Under the pieces are notes generated by a model. It saw only the letters and a list, made by a program, of their open reading frames with translations, was not told the DNA's origin and did no database searches. 64,000 nt of DNA, from positions 282,237-346,236 of the forward strand of contig WSYJ01000147.1 of NCBI GenBank assembly GCA_020186115.1. Reading direction: 5' to 3'. The translations under genes were made by a program, and so were the position numbers. Below are positions 1 to 8,526 of the stretch, in pieces. This DNA comes from Histomonas meleagridis. Taxonomy: Eukaryota; Parabasalia; Tritrichomonadida; Dientamoebidae. The stretch's first letter is position 1, and every line of letters begins with the position of its first letter.

Positions 1-720
1 AAAATAAATCTTAAATATTATAAATAAATATCTTTAGCATTAACATCAATTCCTTCTTGTTCAAGAAGTAATTTAACTATTTCTATAAGACCTTTTTTAG
101 ATGTTATTATAAGCGCTGTACTAAAAAATTCATATAATTTCCAAATATTATTATGAAATAAAAAATTACCAAAATTTATTTTAAATAAAACAAATAAATA
201 TCTTTAGCATTAACATCAATTCCTTCTTGTTCAAGAAGTAATTTAACTATTTCTGAGTGACCGTTTTCAGATGCATAAATTAGTGCTGTACTAAATAATT
301 TATATAATTTCCAAATATTATTTTAAAATATCAAATTATTAAAATAAATATAAAACAAAGTAAATGAATATCTTTAGCATTAATATCAATTCCTTCTTGT
401 TCAAGAAGTAATTTAACTATTTCTGTATAACATTTTTTAGATGTTATTATAAGCGCTGTACTAAAAAATTCATATAATTTCCAAATATTATTTTAAAATA
501 TCAAATTACCTAAATAAAGCCAAAGTAAAACAAATAAATATCTTTAGCATTAATATCAATTCCTTCTTGTTCAAGAAGTAATTTAACTATTTCTGTATAA
601 CATTTTTCAGATGCATTCATAAGTACAGTTCTACATAATTTAAATAATTTCTAAATATTATTTTGAAATAAATAATTATTAAAATAAATTTTAAATAAAA
701 CAAATAAATATCTTTAGCAT
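1..720 (-). repeat. Ankyrin module array A, 170-base period, runs off the left edge
   Basis: This is the 3' part of the DUF3447 gene just to the right, read on the minus strand. On the plus strand the landmark tctttagcat starts at 31, 201, 371, 541 and 711, exactly 170 bases apart. The modules that can be read whole encode an ankyrin repeat without stop or indel, with the core IVKLLLEQEGIDINAKD and a preceding TALI.AS helix. The spacer between the AKD codons and the next TAL codons is 80 bases, which is not a multiple of three, so consecutive modules lie in different frames. The array is cut by the window edge, so the gene is partial here. Confidence 0.85.
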
Positions 721-1951
721 TAATATCAATTCCTTTTTGTTTTATAAAATATTTAATAAGTTCAATATTTTTTGATTCCATTGCATAAATTAAACTATTT
801 TTTGAAATTTGATTATTTTCTAGAAAATGTTTTATAAGAAATAAATTTCCAAATTTTGCTGTGTTATTTATCAAAAATTCATTGACCCTTATTGAGTTTT
901 CAAGTAAAAATATAAGAATTTCATAGTTTCCATTTTGAATACACAAATAGCCCAAATTGTTATTAATATCATCACTAGGAAAATAAGCATCGTCAACAAT
1001 ACCCTGAGGATCACATGTGTTAAGCTGATCTATTGTCAATTTATCTAGTATATTTCCATAAAAATATCTAAAGATATCATTTCGATGAAACTGTATTGCT
1101 GTTTCATATACATCTTCAAATACAGAATGATTTTGTTCACATAAATGAATGATTTCTTCATTTCCACCTGCAACTGCATATTTACCTGTGTTTATTACAT
1201 TTGCTCCATTCATAAGTAAATATTTAAAACATTTAACAGAGGAAAAAAATGCTGCATAATCAATTAATGTAACATTTGGTTTGTTAATAAATGAACATCT
1301 TTCATAAAGTGATGGTTCAATTCTTTGATTAATATTAAAATTTGTTTGTGATGATATTTCTTGAAGTTTTTCTATTTCATCATTTCGAATTATTTTTGCG
1401 ATTTCATTTGGATTATGTCCTCCTTTAATATATTGTTTATGAAGTTCAAAATCATTCTTTGAAAGTTCCTCACTAATATCAAATAAAGTATTCCTGGTGT
1501 GTTGAGTATGTTTTTTATAATGAGCAAAAAAATTTGATTTGATGTTTTCAATAATATTTCTATCTGTTAATTTTAGTTCGATCATTTTATCAATTAAATA
1601 ATATGAGTCTTGGCAATAGATTTTTCTTATATAACCCCCGAAAATTGAAATAATATTTATATTGTTTTTAATTATTTCTTCTTCTTTAGTTTGAATTATT
1701 TTTAAAAAGTTTAAATACAAAATATTAACTTCTTTTTGCGAATAAAATGCTGAATAAATTAAATAACAAATAATTAAATTATACGAATATGGAAAACTTA
1801 AATCATATAATTTTATTATTTGGTCTACACTTAATTCAATATTTTCTTGAGTTAAATTAAAAATTATTTGCTCAAGATTCGCTAACAATTCCATTGAAGC
1901 AGATACAGACATGGAGCCTTTGTCATATAATTTGAGAATATCATTTGACAT
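617..1951 (-). CDS. DUF3447 ankyrin-repeat protein A, head part (gene partial at left edge)
   Basis: The 444-residue frame starts at ATG 1951; three upstream codons are also open but begin with TTG. The N-terminal half is an alpha-helical region typical of trichomonad DUF3447 proteins. The DUF3447 core lies at about residues 170 to 300 and includes the family strings NPNEIAKIIRNDEIEKLQ, SLYERCSFINKPN and GGNEEIIHLCEQNHSVF. Degenerate ankyrin repeats follow. The frame ends with GIDINAKDIYLF and then runs out of phase into array A, so the stop at 617 is probably not the natural C-terminus. The family is large in trichomonads and its molecular role is unknown; ankyrin repeats normally bind proteins. 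Its head is clearly homologous to those ending near 25.6 and 36.5 kb. Confidence 0.85.
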   Translation of the reverse strand: MSNDILKLYDKGSMSVSASMELLANLEQIIFNLTQENIELSVDQIIKLYDLSFPYSYNLIICYLIYSAFYSQKEVNILYLNFLKIIQTKEEEIIKNNINIISIFGGYIRKIYCQDSYYLIDKMIELKLTDRNIIENIKSNFFAHYKKHTQHTRNTLFDISEELSKNDFELHKQYIKGGHNPNEIAKIIRNDEIEKLQEISSQTNFNINQRIEPSLYERCSFINKPNVTLIDYAAFFSSVKCFKYLLMNGANVINTGKYAVAGGNEEIIHLCEQNHSVFEDVYETAIQFHRNDIFRYFYGNILDKLTIDQLNTCDPQGIVDDAYFPSDDINNNLGYLCIQNGNYEILIFLLENSIRVNEFLINNTAKFGNLFLIKHFLENNQISKNSLIYAMESKNIELIKYFIKQKGIDINAKDIYLFYLKFILIIIYFKIIFRNYLNYVELYL

Positions 1952-2501
1952 GGTGTTCAATCAGGTTAACTTTACCTAAAAACCACGGATAATTTAATTG
2001 GCTGTTTACCACAAATTCTATACACTTTTCTATTTTAAATAACGTATTTTGAGAAAAGGGTAAAAATTTGATAATATTTACCATCATTCAAAGAATCTTC
2101 TATCGGCACTTATCGTTGTCATTATCGTTTGATGTAAATTATGCAAAAGTCGATTTTTGCCACTTTCCGAATGAAACAATAAATTTATTTCGTGTTATTC
2201 ATAATATTATTTTTAGCTTTTCATTAGTCATAGATGAAATTATGTATATATATTATATATTCATAATATCAAGATCGTAGGATGATCGCTATATACGAAT
2301 AATAAAAATCAAAAGTCAATATCACACACCCTGGAACACCAAGTGAAAATAGCAGAAATGCCAAGTGAAAAATAGCTTATCGTTTGGGTTGAAGCGAACA
2401 TAATTCAATTGCTATTTGGTCTTGTCAAATAGAACCGATTTTGGAACACTTCAAAATTTTACCCTTTTATCCCTTTAAACAACAAGAAACTCAAAAAAGA
2501 A
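1952..2501. other. Intergenic region between divergent genes A and 2502
   Basis: These 550 bases separate the minus-strand DUF3447 gene from a plus-strand membrane-protein gene, so both promoters should lie here. I see no coding homology. The short plus-strand open frame at 2068 to 2280 looks like chance. Confidence 0.5.
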
Positions 2502-2807
2502 ATGCTACATCTCGCAATCATCATTGGTCTTATTGGTTTAGCCAATTGTTCAAAATGGCCAACAGAAACACCAGAATGGACGAATGTTCCCACTCTACGT
2601 CAAACTTATCCAACAAATACACCAGAATGGCCAAATTCATCAAAATCAGGAGGACTTTCTCTCACACTCAAAATTATTATTGGAGTAGCTGGTGGTGTCG
2701 TCGTTATAGTTGCAGTTATTGTAATTGTTATTTTAGTTAAAAAGCGAAAACAAAAAGAATCTTTCCTATTACTTGATAAATCTGGAGACTTCAGTGAATA
2801 TAAGTAA
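2502..2807 (+). CDS. Small type I membrane protein with TPEW motifs
   Basis: A 101-residue protein starting at ATG 2502. Residues 1 to 16 form a signal peptide (MLHLAIIIGLIGLANC). A short outer segment of about 35 residues follows and carries two related proline-rich motifs, PTETPEW and PTNTPEW. Residues about 56 to 79 are a very hydrophobic Gly/Val/Ile membrane span, followed by the basic stop-transfer stretch KKRKQK and a tail of about 18 residues. The architecture is that of a minimal single-pass surface protein, like the membrane and tail end of BspA-like proteins but without leucine-rich repeats. I do not recognise a family. It could be a remnant of a larger surface protein that kept signal peptide and anchor. 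Confidence 0.6.
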   Translation: MLHLAIIIGLIGLANCSKWPTETPEWTNVPTLRQTYPTNTPEWPNSSKSGGLSLTLKIIIGVAGGVVVIVAVIVIVILVKKRKQKESFLLLDKSGDFSEYK

Positions 2808-2852
2808 CTTGGCTTAGTATTGAATAAAATATCCTTAATAAGTAATCGATTA

Positions 2853-3455
2853 CTAATTATTTAATGGTTTGTTTGGCTTAGCGTAAATTGCCGATAATGG
2901 CAATGGATCGCCGCCTTTTTTGATAGTATCAAATATCTTGGCAATAGATTCTGGAGTAAGATTTTGATAGTATATTCCATCAACAATCATCGTTGGTGCA
3001 TTAGCACATGCACCTAAGCATTCAACCTCTGTTAAATCAAACATTCCATCCTTGGAACCACCATCTTTAAATGTTCCATTACAAGCTGTTTCAATAGCTT
3101 TCTTTATGGCATCAGAGCGATTGACATAACAAGACAACCCTTTGCACCTTTCTACAAGGTGCTTACGTGCCTTTGAAAATCTGAACATAGAATAAAATGT
3201 TGCTGTTTCATGAACGCGACCAAGTGGTGTTTCAGTGAGCTTAGCAACTTCTTCAAGAGCGCCTCTATTCAGGTATCCTCCATTTTGCTCTTGTGCAAGA
3301 TGAAGGAGTGGGATAATTGCAGATGCTTTTTTATTACTCGGATACAAAGCAAATATATTTTTAACCTGTTCCATGTTCTTAAATGAAAATTTTCCATCAA
3401 GAAGAGTTCCTTTCTTTGTTACTTTAGAGAAGAATGAACAATTTTGGGAAAGCAT
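2853..3455 (-). CDS. Hydrogenosomal NADH dehydrogenase 24 kDa subunit (NuoE-like)
   Basis: A 200-residue thioredoxin-like [2Fe-2S] protein of the NuoE/NDUFV2 family. The four cluster ligands are visible as C104-x4-C109 (CKGLSC) and C146-x3-C150 (CLGAC). Helical-domain motifs NGGYL, VAKLTETPLGRVHETATFYSMF match the family. The first 15 residues (MLSQNCSFFSKVTKK) are rich in Ser and Lys without acids, consistent with a hydrogenosomal presequence. In trichomonads NuoE and NuoF are the only retained complex I subunits and oxidise NADH in the hydrogenosome, passing electrons to ferredoxin; that role is family knowledge. The start ATG at 3455 places the targeting sequence correctly ahead of the conserved domain. 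No NuoF gene is in this window. Confidence 0.93.
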   Translation of the reverse strand: MLSQNCSFFSKVTKKGTLLDGKFSFKNMEQVKNIFALYPSNKKASAIIPLLHLAQEQNGGYLNRGALEEVAKLTETPLGRVHETATFYSMFRFSKARKHLVERCKGLSCYVNRSDAIKKAIETACNGTFKDGGSKDGMFDLTEVECLGACANAPTMIVDGIYYQNLTPESIAKIFDTIKKGGDPLPLSAIYAKPNKPLNN

Positions 3456-3748
3456 AAGAAAGTGCCACTTTCTTCAAAGTAGCCACAACGATACATTTTT
3501 CATTACTTTACGTAATAGCTAAAGTAGGAAAATCTTTTTATTTCTAAAACTAATGGTGATTGGTTTTTTATATTAATTTTCATTTGTGTTAGAAAATTCT
3601 ATTTAAAGTAATCATATTAGTTCCTATAGGTTTAAATATAAATAAGAATTTTAAGTAAGAACTTTTTAGTAAAAAACGGATTTTATTTATAAGTTTTCTT
3701 AAATTTTCTTTGGTTATCGCTATAAAAATTTGATGAAAACTCATTGTT

Positions 3749-4693
3749 ATGGATCAAATCTATAGTGAAAATTTCAAAAAAATTCAAACTAGGTTTAAAC
3801 AACAAAGACTTCCTGCTTGCCGTCCTTTCCTTTCGCCCATATCAGTTTCATTTATACATTTTTTATTTGCTTTAATATCTTTATCTTTTAACATATTACT
3901 TTCAAGTAATGAAAGTTATGATATTGAAAAAGAATATAGCTCAATCTGCAACACATCAAAGTGTGTCATTTATATCGAATTTAAAGATGATGTTAAAGGG
4001 CCAATGTATTTTTATTATAAGCTCACGAATTTATATCAAAACTCATTTCAATATTTAAAATCAATAAATTATGATCAACTTATGGGAAAACATTTAGATA
4101 AAATGGGACTTCAAAAATGTTTTCCGATGATAAAAAGTGGGGATAGTTATGAAACTACAACATATGTTCCATGTGGTGCAGTATCATTATCTTTATTTAA
4201 TGATACTTTTAAGTTTTCAGGTATAAATTTTAACCAAAAAAATATATCCGAACCACAATTTAAAGAACTAATAAAACAACCTCACAAAAGTTATGGAAAA
4301 GCAAAACATTGGATTTCTGAATCACTTTTTCCAGGTGGACAAACAAATGAGCATTTCTTAAATTGGATTCGAATTGCTCCTTTCCCAACTTTTCTTAAGC
4401 TTTGGGGTAAAATCGATGAAGACATAATAATTAGGAAAGGAAAACATAGAATAGAAATTGATAACAATTATCCAGTAAGCTCATTTAAAGGGACAAAATC
4501 GATAGTTATCAGGAGATTTAAGTGGTTTGGTGGTAATAATTATTTCTTTAAGATATTTTTTTTGGTTATTTCAGTAAGTTCTTTTTTTTCATCTTTGACA
4601 TTCGCATTGCTTTATTTTTATGATTTACTTCCATTATATAAACACCTTAGGCGTGGGATAAGATATGGGCTTCCACGGTCTTTATCAACATAA
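3749..4693 (+). CDS. CDC50/LEM3 family P4-ATPase flippase subunit
   Basis: A 314-residue protein with the CDC50 architecture: a short cytosolic N-terminus, a first membrane span (about 33 to 52), a large outer domain and a second span (about 268 to 290). Signature motifs in order are RFKQQRLPACRPFLSP (15 to 30), PMYFYYKLTNLYQNSFQYLKS, PCGAVSLSLFNDTF, and NEHFLNWIRIAPFPTFLKLWG before the second span. The family escorts P4-ATPases from the endoplasmic reticulum and takes part in lipid flipping across the plasma or Golgi membrane. No P4-ATPase gene is in this window. The start ATG at 3749 lies just after TCATTG, which fits the trichomonad initiator consensus TCA-Y-T/A. Confidence 0.95.
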   Translation: MDQIYSENFKKIQTRFKQQRLPACRPFLSPISVSFIHFLFALISLSFNILLSSNESYDIEKEYSSICNTSKCVIYIEFKDDVKGPMYFYYKLTNLYQNSFQYLKSINYDQLMGKHLDKMGLQKCFPMIKSGDSYETTTYVPCGAVSLSLFNDTFKFSGINFNQKNISEPQFKELIKQPHKSYGKAKHWISESLFPGGQTNEHFLNWIRIAPFPTFLKLWGKIDEDIIIRKGKHRIEIDNNYPVSSFKGTKSIVIRRFKWFGGNNYFFKIFFLVISVSSFFSSLTFALLYFYDLLPLYKHLRRGIRYGLPRSLST

Positions 4694-5036
4694 TTAATGA
4701 AACATGTAGGTGTTGACTAAATTCATATCCAAAACGAAACACATGTTGTGGTAAATTTTATCAGAAGCAATTACTAAATATTTATTATATTTGCCAATTT
4801 TCAATTTTTGAAAAAGTTTGATGATGATTAACAAACGCTCTTGAGTTTTGATGAAGCTTGGCTCTTTAGGTGCTGTCATGATATTAAGATAATAAAGGAA
4901 TTCGAGAATTTAAGTTCCGCCTCACATTCTTGACTGTGAACATAACCGTTTTTTTTTGAAAGGCCTTTCACATTGAAATTTTGTTCTATTGAATTAAAGC
5001 ACTCAAAATTGAGCGATACAACCAAAAGTCATTAAA
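4694..5036. other. Intergenic region with an orphan 61-codon minus-strand frame
   Basis: This gap lies between CDC50 and the DUF4838 gene. It contains a minus-strand ATG frame, 4879 to 4694, of 61 residues beginning MTAPKEPSFIKTQERLL. Its 3' end abuts the CDC50 stop. I do not recognise it; it may be chance or a very small gene. The last bases before 5037 (gtcattaaaatg) resemble an initiator element directly abutting the next start codon. Confidence 0.3.
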
Positions 5037-8000
5037 ATGTTTTTGCTGTTGGGTTTTGTTCAATGCATTGATATTATCTCCAATGGCAAATCAGATTATT
5101 TTATTGTTGTTGCTGCAACAAATGGAAGAATGCCAACTTACTACAAAACAGCTGCAGAAGAACTTAATATTGCTTTTCAAGCAATTGCTGACGTAGAACT
5201 TCCTATTGAAGCCGAGTCAAGTACAACACATGAAAAAGCAATATATCTTGGTCCTTGTAATAAGTCAAATGGAAAAGTCAGATTCTTTGATATCGACGAT
5301 GAAACATATGAAATTGTAACAGATGAAACCAACATTTATATTAATGGAGGAAAACGTGGTGTATGCTATGGAGTTTTTGACTATCTAGAAAAATTTTTGA
5401 ATGTTCGATGGTATACATCATGGTGGACAGTAATGCCAAAGAATTCCACCATTTATATCCCCTCCAATCTTGTAATGAGTCACACACCATCTGTTCCATA
5501 TCGTGAAATTTATGCAGATGATCCAATGTTTAATACCACACTCAAAGCACATTTCAGGAACAACGGAGGTGATTCAGGAAATGCTGGTAACTATGGAGGA
5601 GCTCTTGGTGCTCGTTATGGCACACATTCATTTTTTGGATTTGATCGTACCAAATATCCATTATCAAAATACCCACAATGTTATGCCATGAATCCGGATG
5701 GTGGTCGTTATACAGATGCCTTATGTCTTTCCAACAAGGACACGTGGAAATTTGCATCTGAACGTGTGTTAGAAGATATCAAAGCAGACATCCAAAAGAA
5801 TGGTAAAAACACTGCGTATTATATTGAGTTATCACAAGGAGATAATGGTCGATATTGTCATTGTTCTGAATGTACCGAAAAGTTCCATGAATATGGTGAT
5901 TCATGCTCAGGTCTTCATGTCGAATTTCTGAATCGAATGTGTAATGAAATACAAAAGTTAACTAATGATTTTAAAGTCCGAACATTTCTTCTATCTGATT
6001 CCGTTAAATGTCCTACGAATATATTACCTAATTCACATATATATTTCCGTACATGTCCAATTGGAAATGATCATGGACGTCCATTAAGTATTATTCCAGA
6101 AGAGAATTTCTATTCTGCAAATCAAGACTTTATCCTTAACATGGAAAAATGGCGTAATATTACGGGGCATTTCACACTCTATGATTATTCTGCTAATTTT
6201 GATTCACAAGGAGCATTTCCACATCATTTAATATATGGACTTGCATCTGATTTAAAGTTATTTGTTAAGCGTTATAAAATTGATGGATATTTACCAGAAG
6301 ATTTAATTGGTTCATCAAAAAGACGTCAATTTCATGCTGATATGGCCGAACTTAAGTCATGGATGTTATCACATTTAATGTATGATATTGATTTAGATAT
6401 CGAAGAATTAGTACGTGATTTTTGTGATGGTTATTATGGACCTGAATCAAGTGAAATTGTCCAAAACATATTAAATAAAGGTATGTATCAAGTATATCGT
6501 GGTACACAACCTGTATATTATACATCATGGGGAGGATTAGGACAAAACCTTGATGAAGACTTCCTTAGATGGTCTGTAGCACAATGGGATAAAGCAATTA
6601 AATCCGCTAAAAATGAAGACTATAAATATCATAATAAAATGTCTTCACTTACATCACGTTGCGGATTATTATATTTCGTTAATCGAAATGATCAAACTTT
6701 AGAATGGACTTCTACAACTTGTAAATTTGTACCTAAGAATGAAGAAGAAAAATCAGCGTTACTTTTAAATGAATATATTCATGAAAGTATAATGGACGTA
6801 GCTAAATATTATGAAAAATGGCGTGCATTAAGTGAAATTCTTGGTAATCCTCATTCAGTTAAATCAATTAATTCAGGTCAATATGAAGCATGGATTTGTC
6901 CAGACGTACGTGGAATGTGTGGACATTTTTCTTATAATGGTATTAATTATATTGGCCAAAATTATGGAATTGATTTTCGTGACATTACTGATAATACTAT
7001 TTTCCAACAAACAAGTTGGATGAATTATAACATTACTGAATCATCATCAACGTCAATTACATTAAAGAATATTTCTGGTAGTATAACAATTACCAAAAAA
7101 TTTGTTATATCAAATAATGGTTTAAGTTTTGAAGGTTCAATAGTTAATGGTAATAGAGCAGTAGCACAAATAGAACTTTTACTTGGTGGTGGTGATCAAA
7201 TTGCTTGGAAATATAATGATGAAAATGAATGGATACAAAAAGCAGTTGATTCATTAGCAGAATTTGAACATTTTGGAATTAGTTCACCAAAAATCGGAGA
7301 ATTAATAATTGGTTATCCAAGTGGAAATGGAATTATTCTTAATATCCAAAGTGAGCTTATGTTTATTAAGTTTTTATGTAATGTTACATCGAAAAGTATT
7401 CGTGTTGCACTTGTCCCTAAAACGAATTTATATACCATAAAATATACACTTAAATCTTATACAGGTACACTACCAAATAAAATTAATCGTCCAACAGCGG
7501 ATTATAATGAAACTAAAGAATACTTACGTCGATTTATAATAGATAATACAATGTGGACATGGTCAGGTACAACAGAAATGACATCATTCGAAGGTGCGCT
7601 TGCAGGTTCAGTTGCAGAAATCAAATCAGGTACGTTCCAAATATATATGTCGAATTACTTTAAATATAATATCCGTGACGGAGGATTATATGACACATAT
7701 TGCGCATTAGCAATTGAATCTTTTGATCCTACTTCATCACAGTTCACTTTGATGCATGGATGTTCTTATTTAGATGCTGAAGGGAACTCGAAAGAAGTTT
7801 ATTATTATCCAAGAGAAAAGAATTTTAATGGTAAATTTAATACAACTTTCTTTACTGGTAAACAAAATTGGTCATTTAAGTCAACACAAGGTTACTTCGT
7901 ACAACATGATAAAAGCGCAAGAGGTAAAACATATTTCGATAGATTGGAATTAAATGTAATTAAAGATCCGCCCGAAATAATTCCGGTAATTTATGATAAC

Positions 8001-8213
8001 GTAACGTTTAACTTAACAGAAAAATTACCAAATCATGAATACCCTGATAATGATGGAAAAACTTATATATACGATGATGATATTAAAAGATTAAGTACTG
8101 GAGAAATCGCGGGAATTGTATTGTGTTGTATTCTGGTGGTAGTAATTGCAGTAGTTGCAGTGTTTTTGTACCTGAAATATAAAAAGTCAAAAGATGATAA
8201 ATCGGAATCTTAA
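5037..8213 (+). CDS. Large membrane-anchored DUF4838 protein (glycosidase-like ectoenzyme)
   Basis: A 1,058-residue protein. Residues 1 to about 14 are a short signal peptide. Residues about 20 to 140 resemble the N-terminal domain of alpha-glucuronidases (GKRGVCYGVFDYLEKFLNVRWY). Residues about 170 to 470 match the DUF4838 domain, with the clustered cysteines of CHCSECTEKF and the following catalytic-barrel-like sequence. Beta-rich regions make up the C-terminal half, and a membrane span lies at about 1024 to 1047 before a lysine-rich tail. DUF4838 is found mainly in gut and environmental bacteria, next to carbohydrate-active enzymes, so transfer from bacteria is plausible but not tested here. 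The layout suggests a surface enzyme acting on host or bacterial glycans. Its substrate is unknown. Confidence 0.8.
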   Translation: MFLLLGFVQCIDIISNGKSDYFIVVAATNGRMPTYYKTAAEELNIAFQAIADVELPIEAESSTTHEKAIYLGPCNKSNGKVRFFDIDDETYEIVTDETNIYINGGKRGVCYGVFDYLEKFLNVRWYTSWWTVMPKNSTIYIPSNLVMSHTPSVPYREIYADDPMFNTTLKAHFRNNGGDSGNAGNYGGALGARYGTHSFFGFDRTKYPLSKYPQCYAMNPDGGRYTDALCLSNKDTWKFASERVLEDIKADIQKNGKNTAYYIELSQGDNGRYCHCSECTEKFHEYGDSCSGLHVEFLNRMCNEIQKLTNDFKVRTFLLSDSVKCPTNILPNSHIYFRTCPIGNDHGRPLSIIPEENFYSANQDFILNMEKWRNITGHFTLYDYSANFDSQGAFPHHLIYGLASDLKLFVKRYKIDGYLPEDLIGSSKRRQFHADMAELKSWMLSHLMYDIDLDIEELVRDFCDGYYGPESSEIVQNILNKGMYQVYRGTQPVYYTSWGGLGQNLDEDFLRWSVAQWDKAIKSAKNEDYKYHNKMSSLTSRCGLLYFVNRNDQTLEWTSTTCKFVPKNEEEKSALLLNEYIHESIMDVAKYYEKWRALSEILGNPHSVKSINSGQYEAWICPDVRGMCGHFSYNGINYIGQNYGIDFRDITDNTIFQQTSWMNYNITESSSTSITLKNISGSITITKKFVISNNGLSFEGSIVNGNRAVAQIELLLGGGDQIAWKYNDENEWIQKAVDSLAEFEHFGISSPKIGELIIGYPSGNGIILNIQSELMFIKFLCNVTSKSIRVALVPKTNLYTIKYTLKSYTGTLPNKINRPTADYNETKEYLRRFIIDNTMWTWSGTTEMTSFEGALAGSVAEIKSGTFQIYMSNYFKYNIRDGGLYDTYCALAIESFDPTSSQFTLMHGCSYLDAEGNSKEVYYYPREKNFNGKFNTTFFTGKQNWSFKSTQGYFVQHDKSARGKTYFDRLELNVIKDPPEIIPVIYDNVTFNLTEKLPNHEYPDNDGKTYIYDDDIKRLSTGEIAGIVLCCILVVVIAVVAVFLYLKYKKSKDDKSES

Positions 8214-8526
8214 TAAAAGTATATGTAATAATTTAAATTTTTAATAACAGACGTCAACAATATTTTTAAGATTTTAATTTCATATGAATATGAAGTTATA
8301 TTACATATAAATACTTGTATTTATTGGTTGTTTGTTAGTAATCCATTACAACTTCAACAGGAACTCTTCAATATAAACTTTTGAATTATTTTTGAATGAT
8401 AAAAATGGCCGGCCAGTTATCGTTATACGATCATTTCGCACACAAACAACAACTTTTTCATAGTAAGTCATTCATTTTTGTCACTTTTTCAATGAGGCAT
8501 AACAATTCACAAATCATAATCTTTTA
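8214..8526. other. Intergenic region, promoter side of the Hsp110 gene
   Basis: About 310 bases between two plus-strand genes. It carries the palindrome tggccggcca near 8406, unusually GC-rich for this DNA. I did not find a canonical heat-shock element array by eye. Confidence 0.3.

Noticed and set aside
1-720. CRISPR-like or satellite interpretation of the 170-base repeats
   Set aside because: The repeats encode ankyrin modules joined to a DUF3447 gene, and the variable positions are within coding sequence.
2441-2740. Alternative 99-codon frame over the small membrane-protein gene
   Set aside because: It overlaps the frame at 2502, which has a clear signal peptide and membrane span; the alternative has neither.
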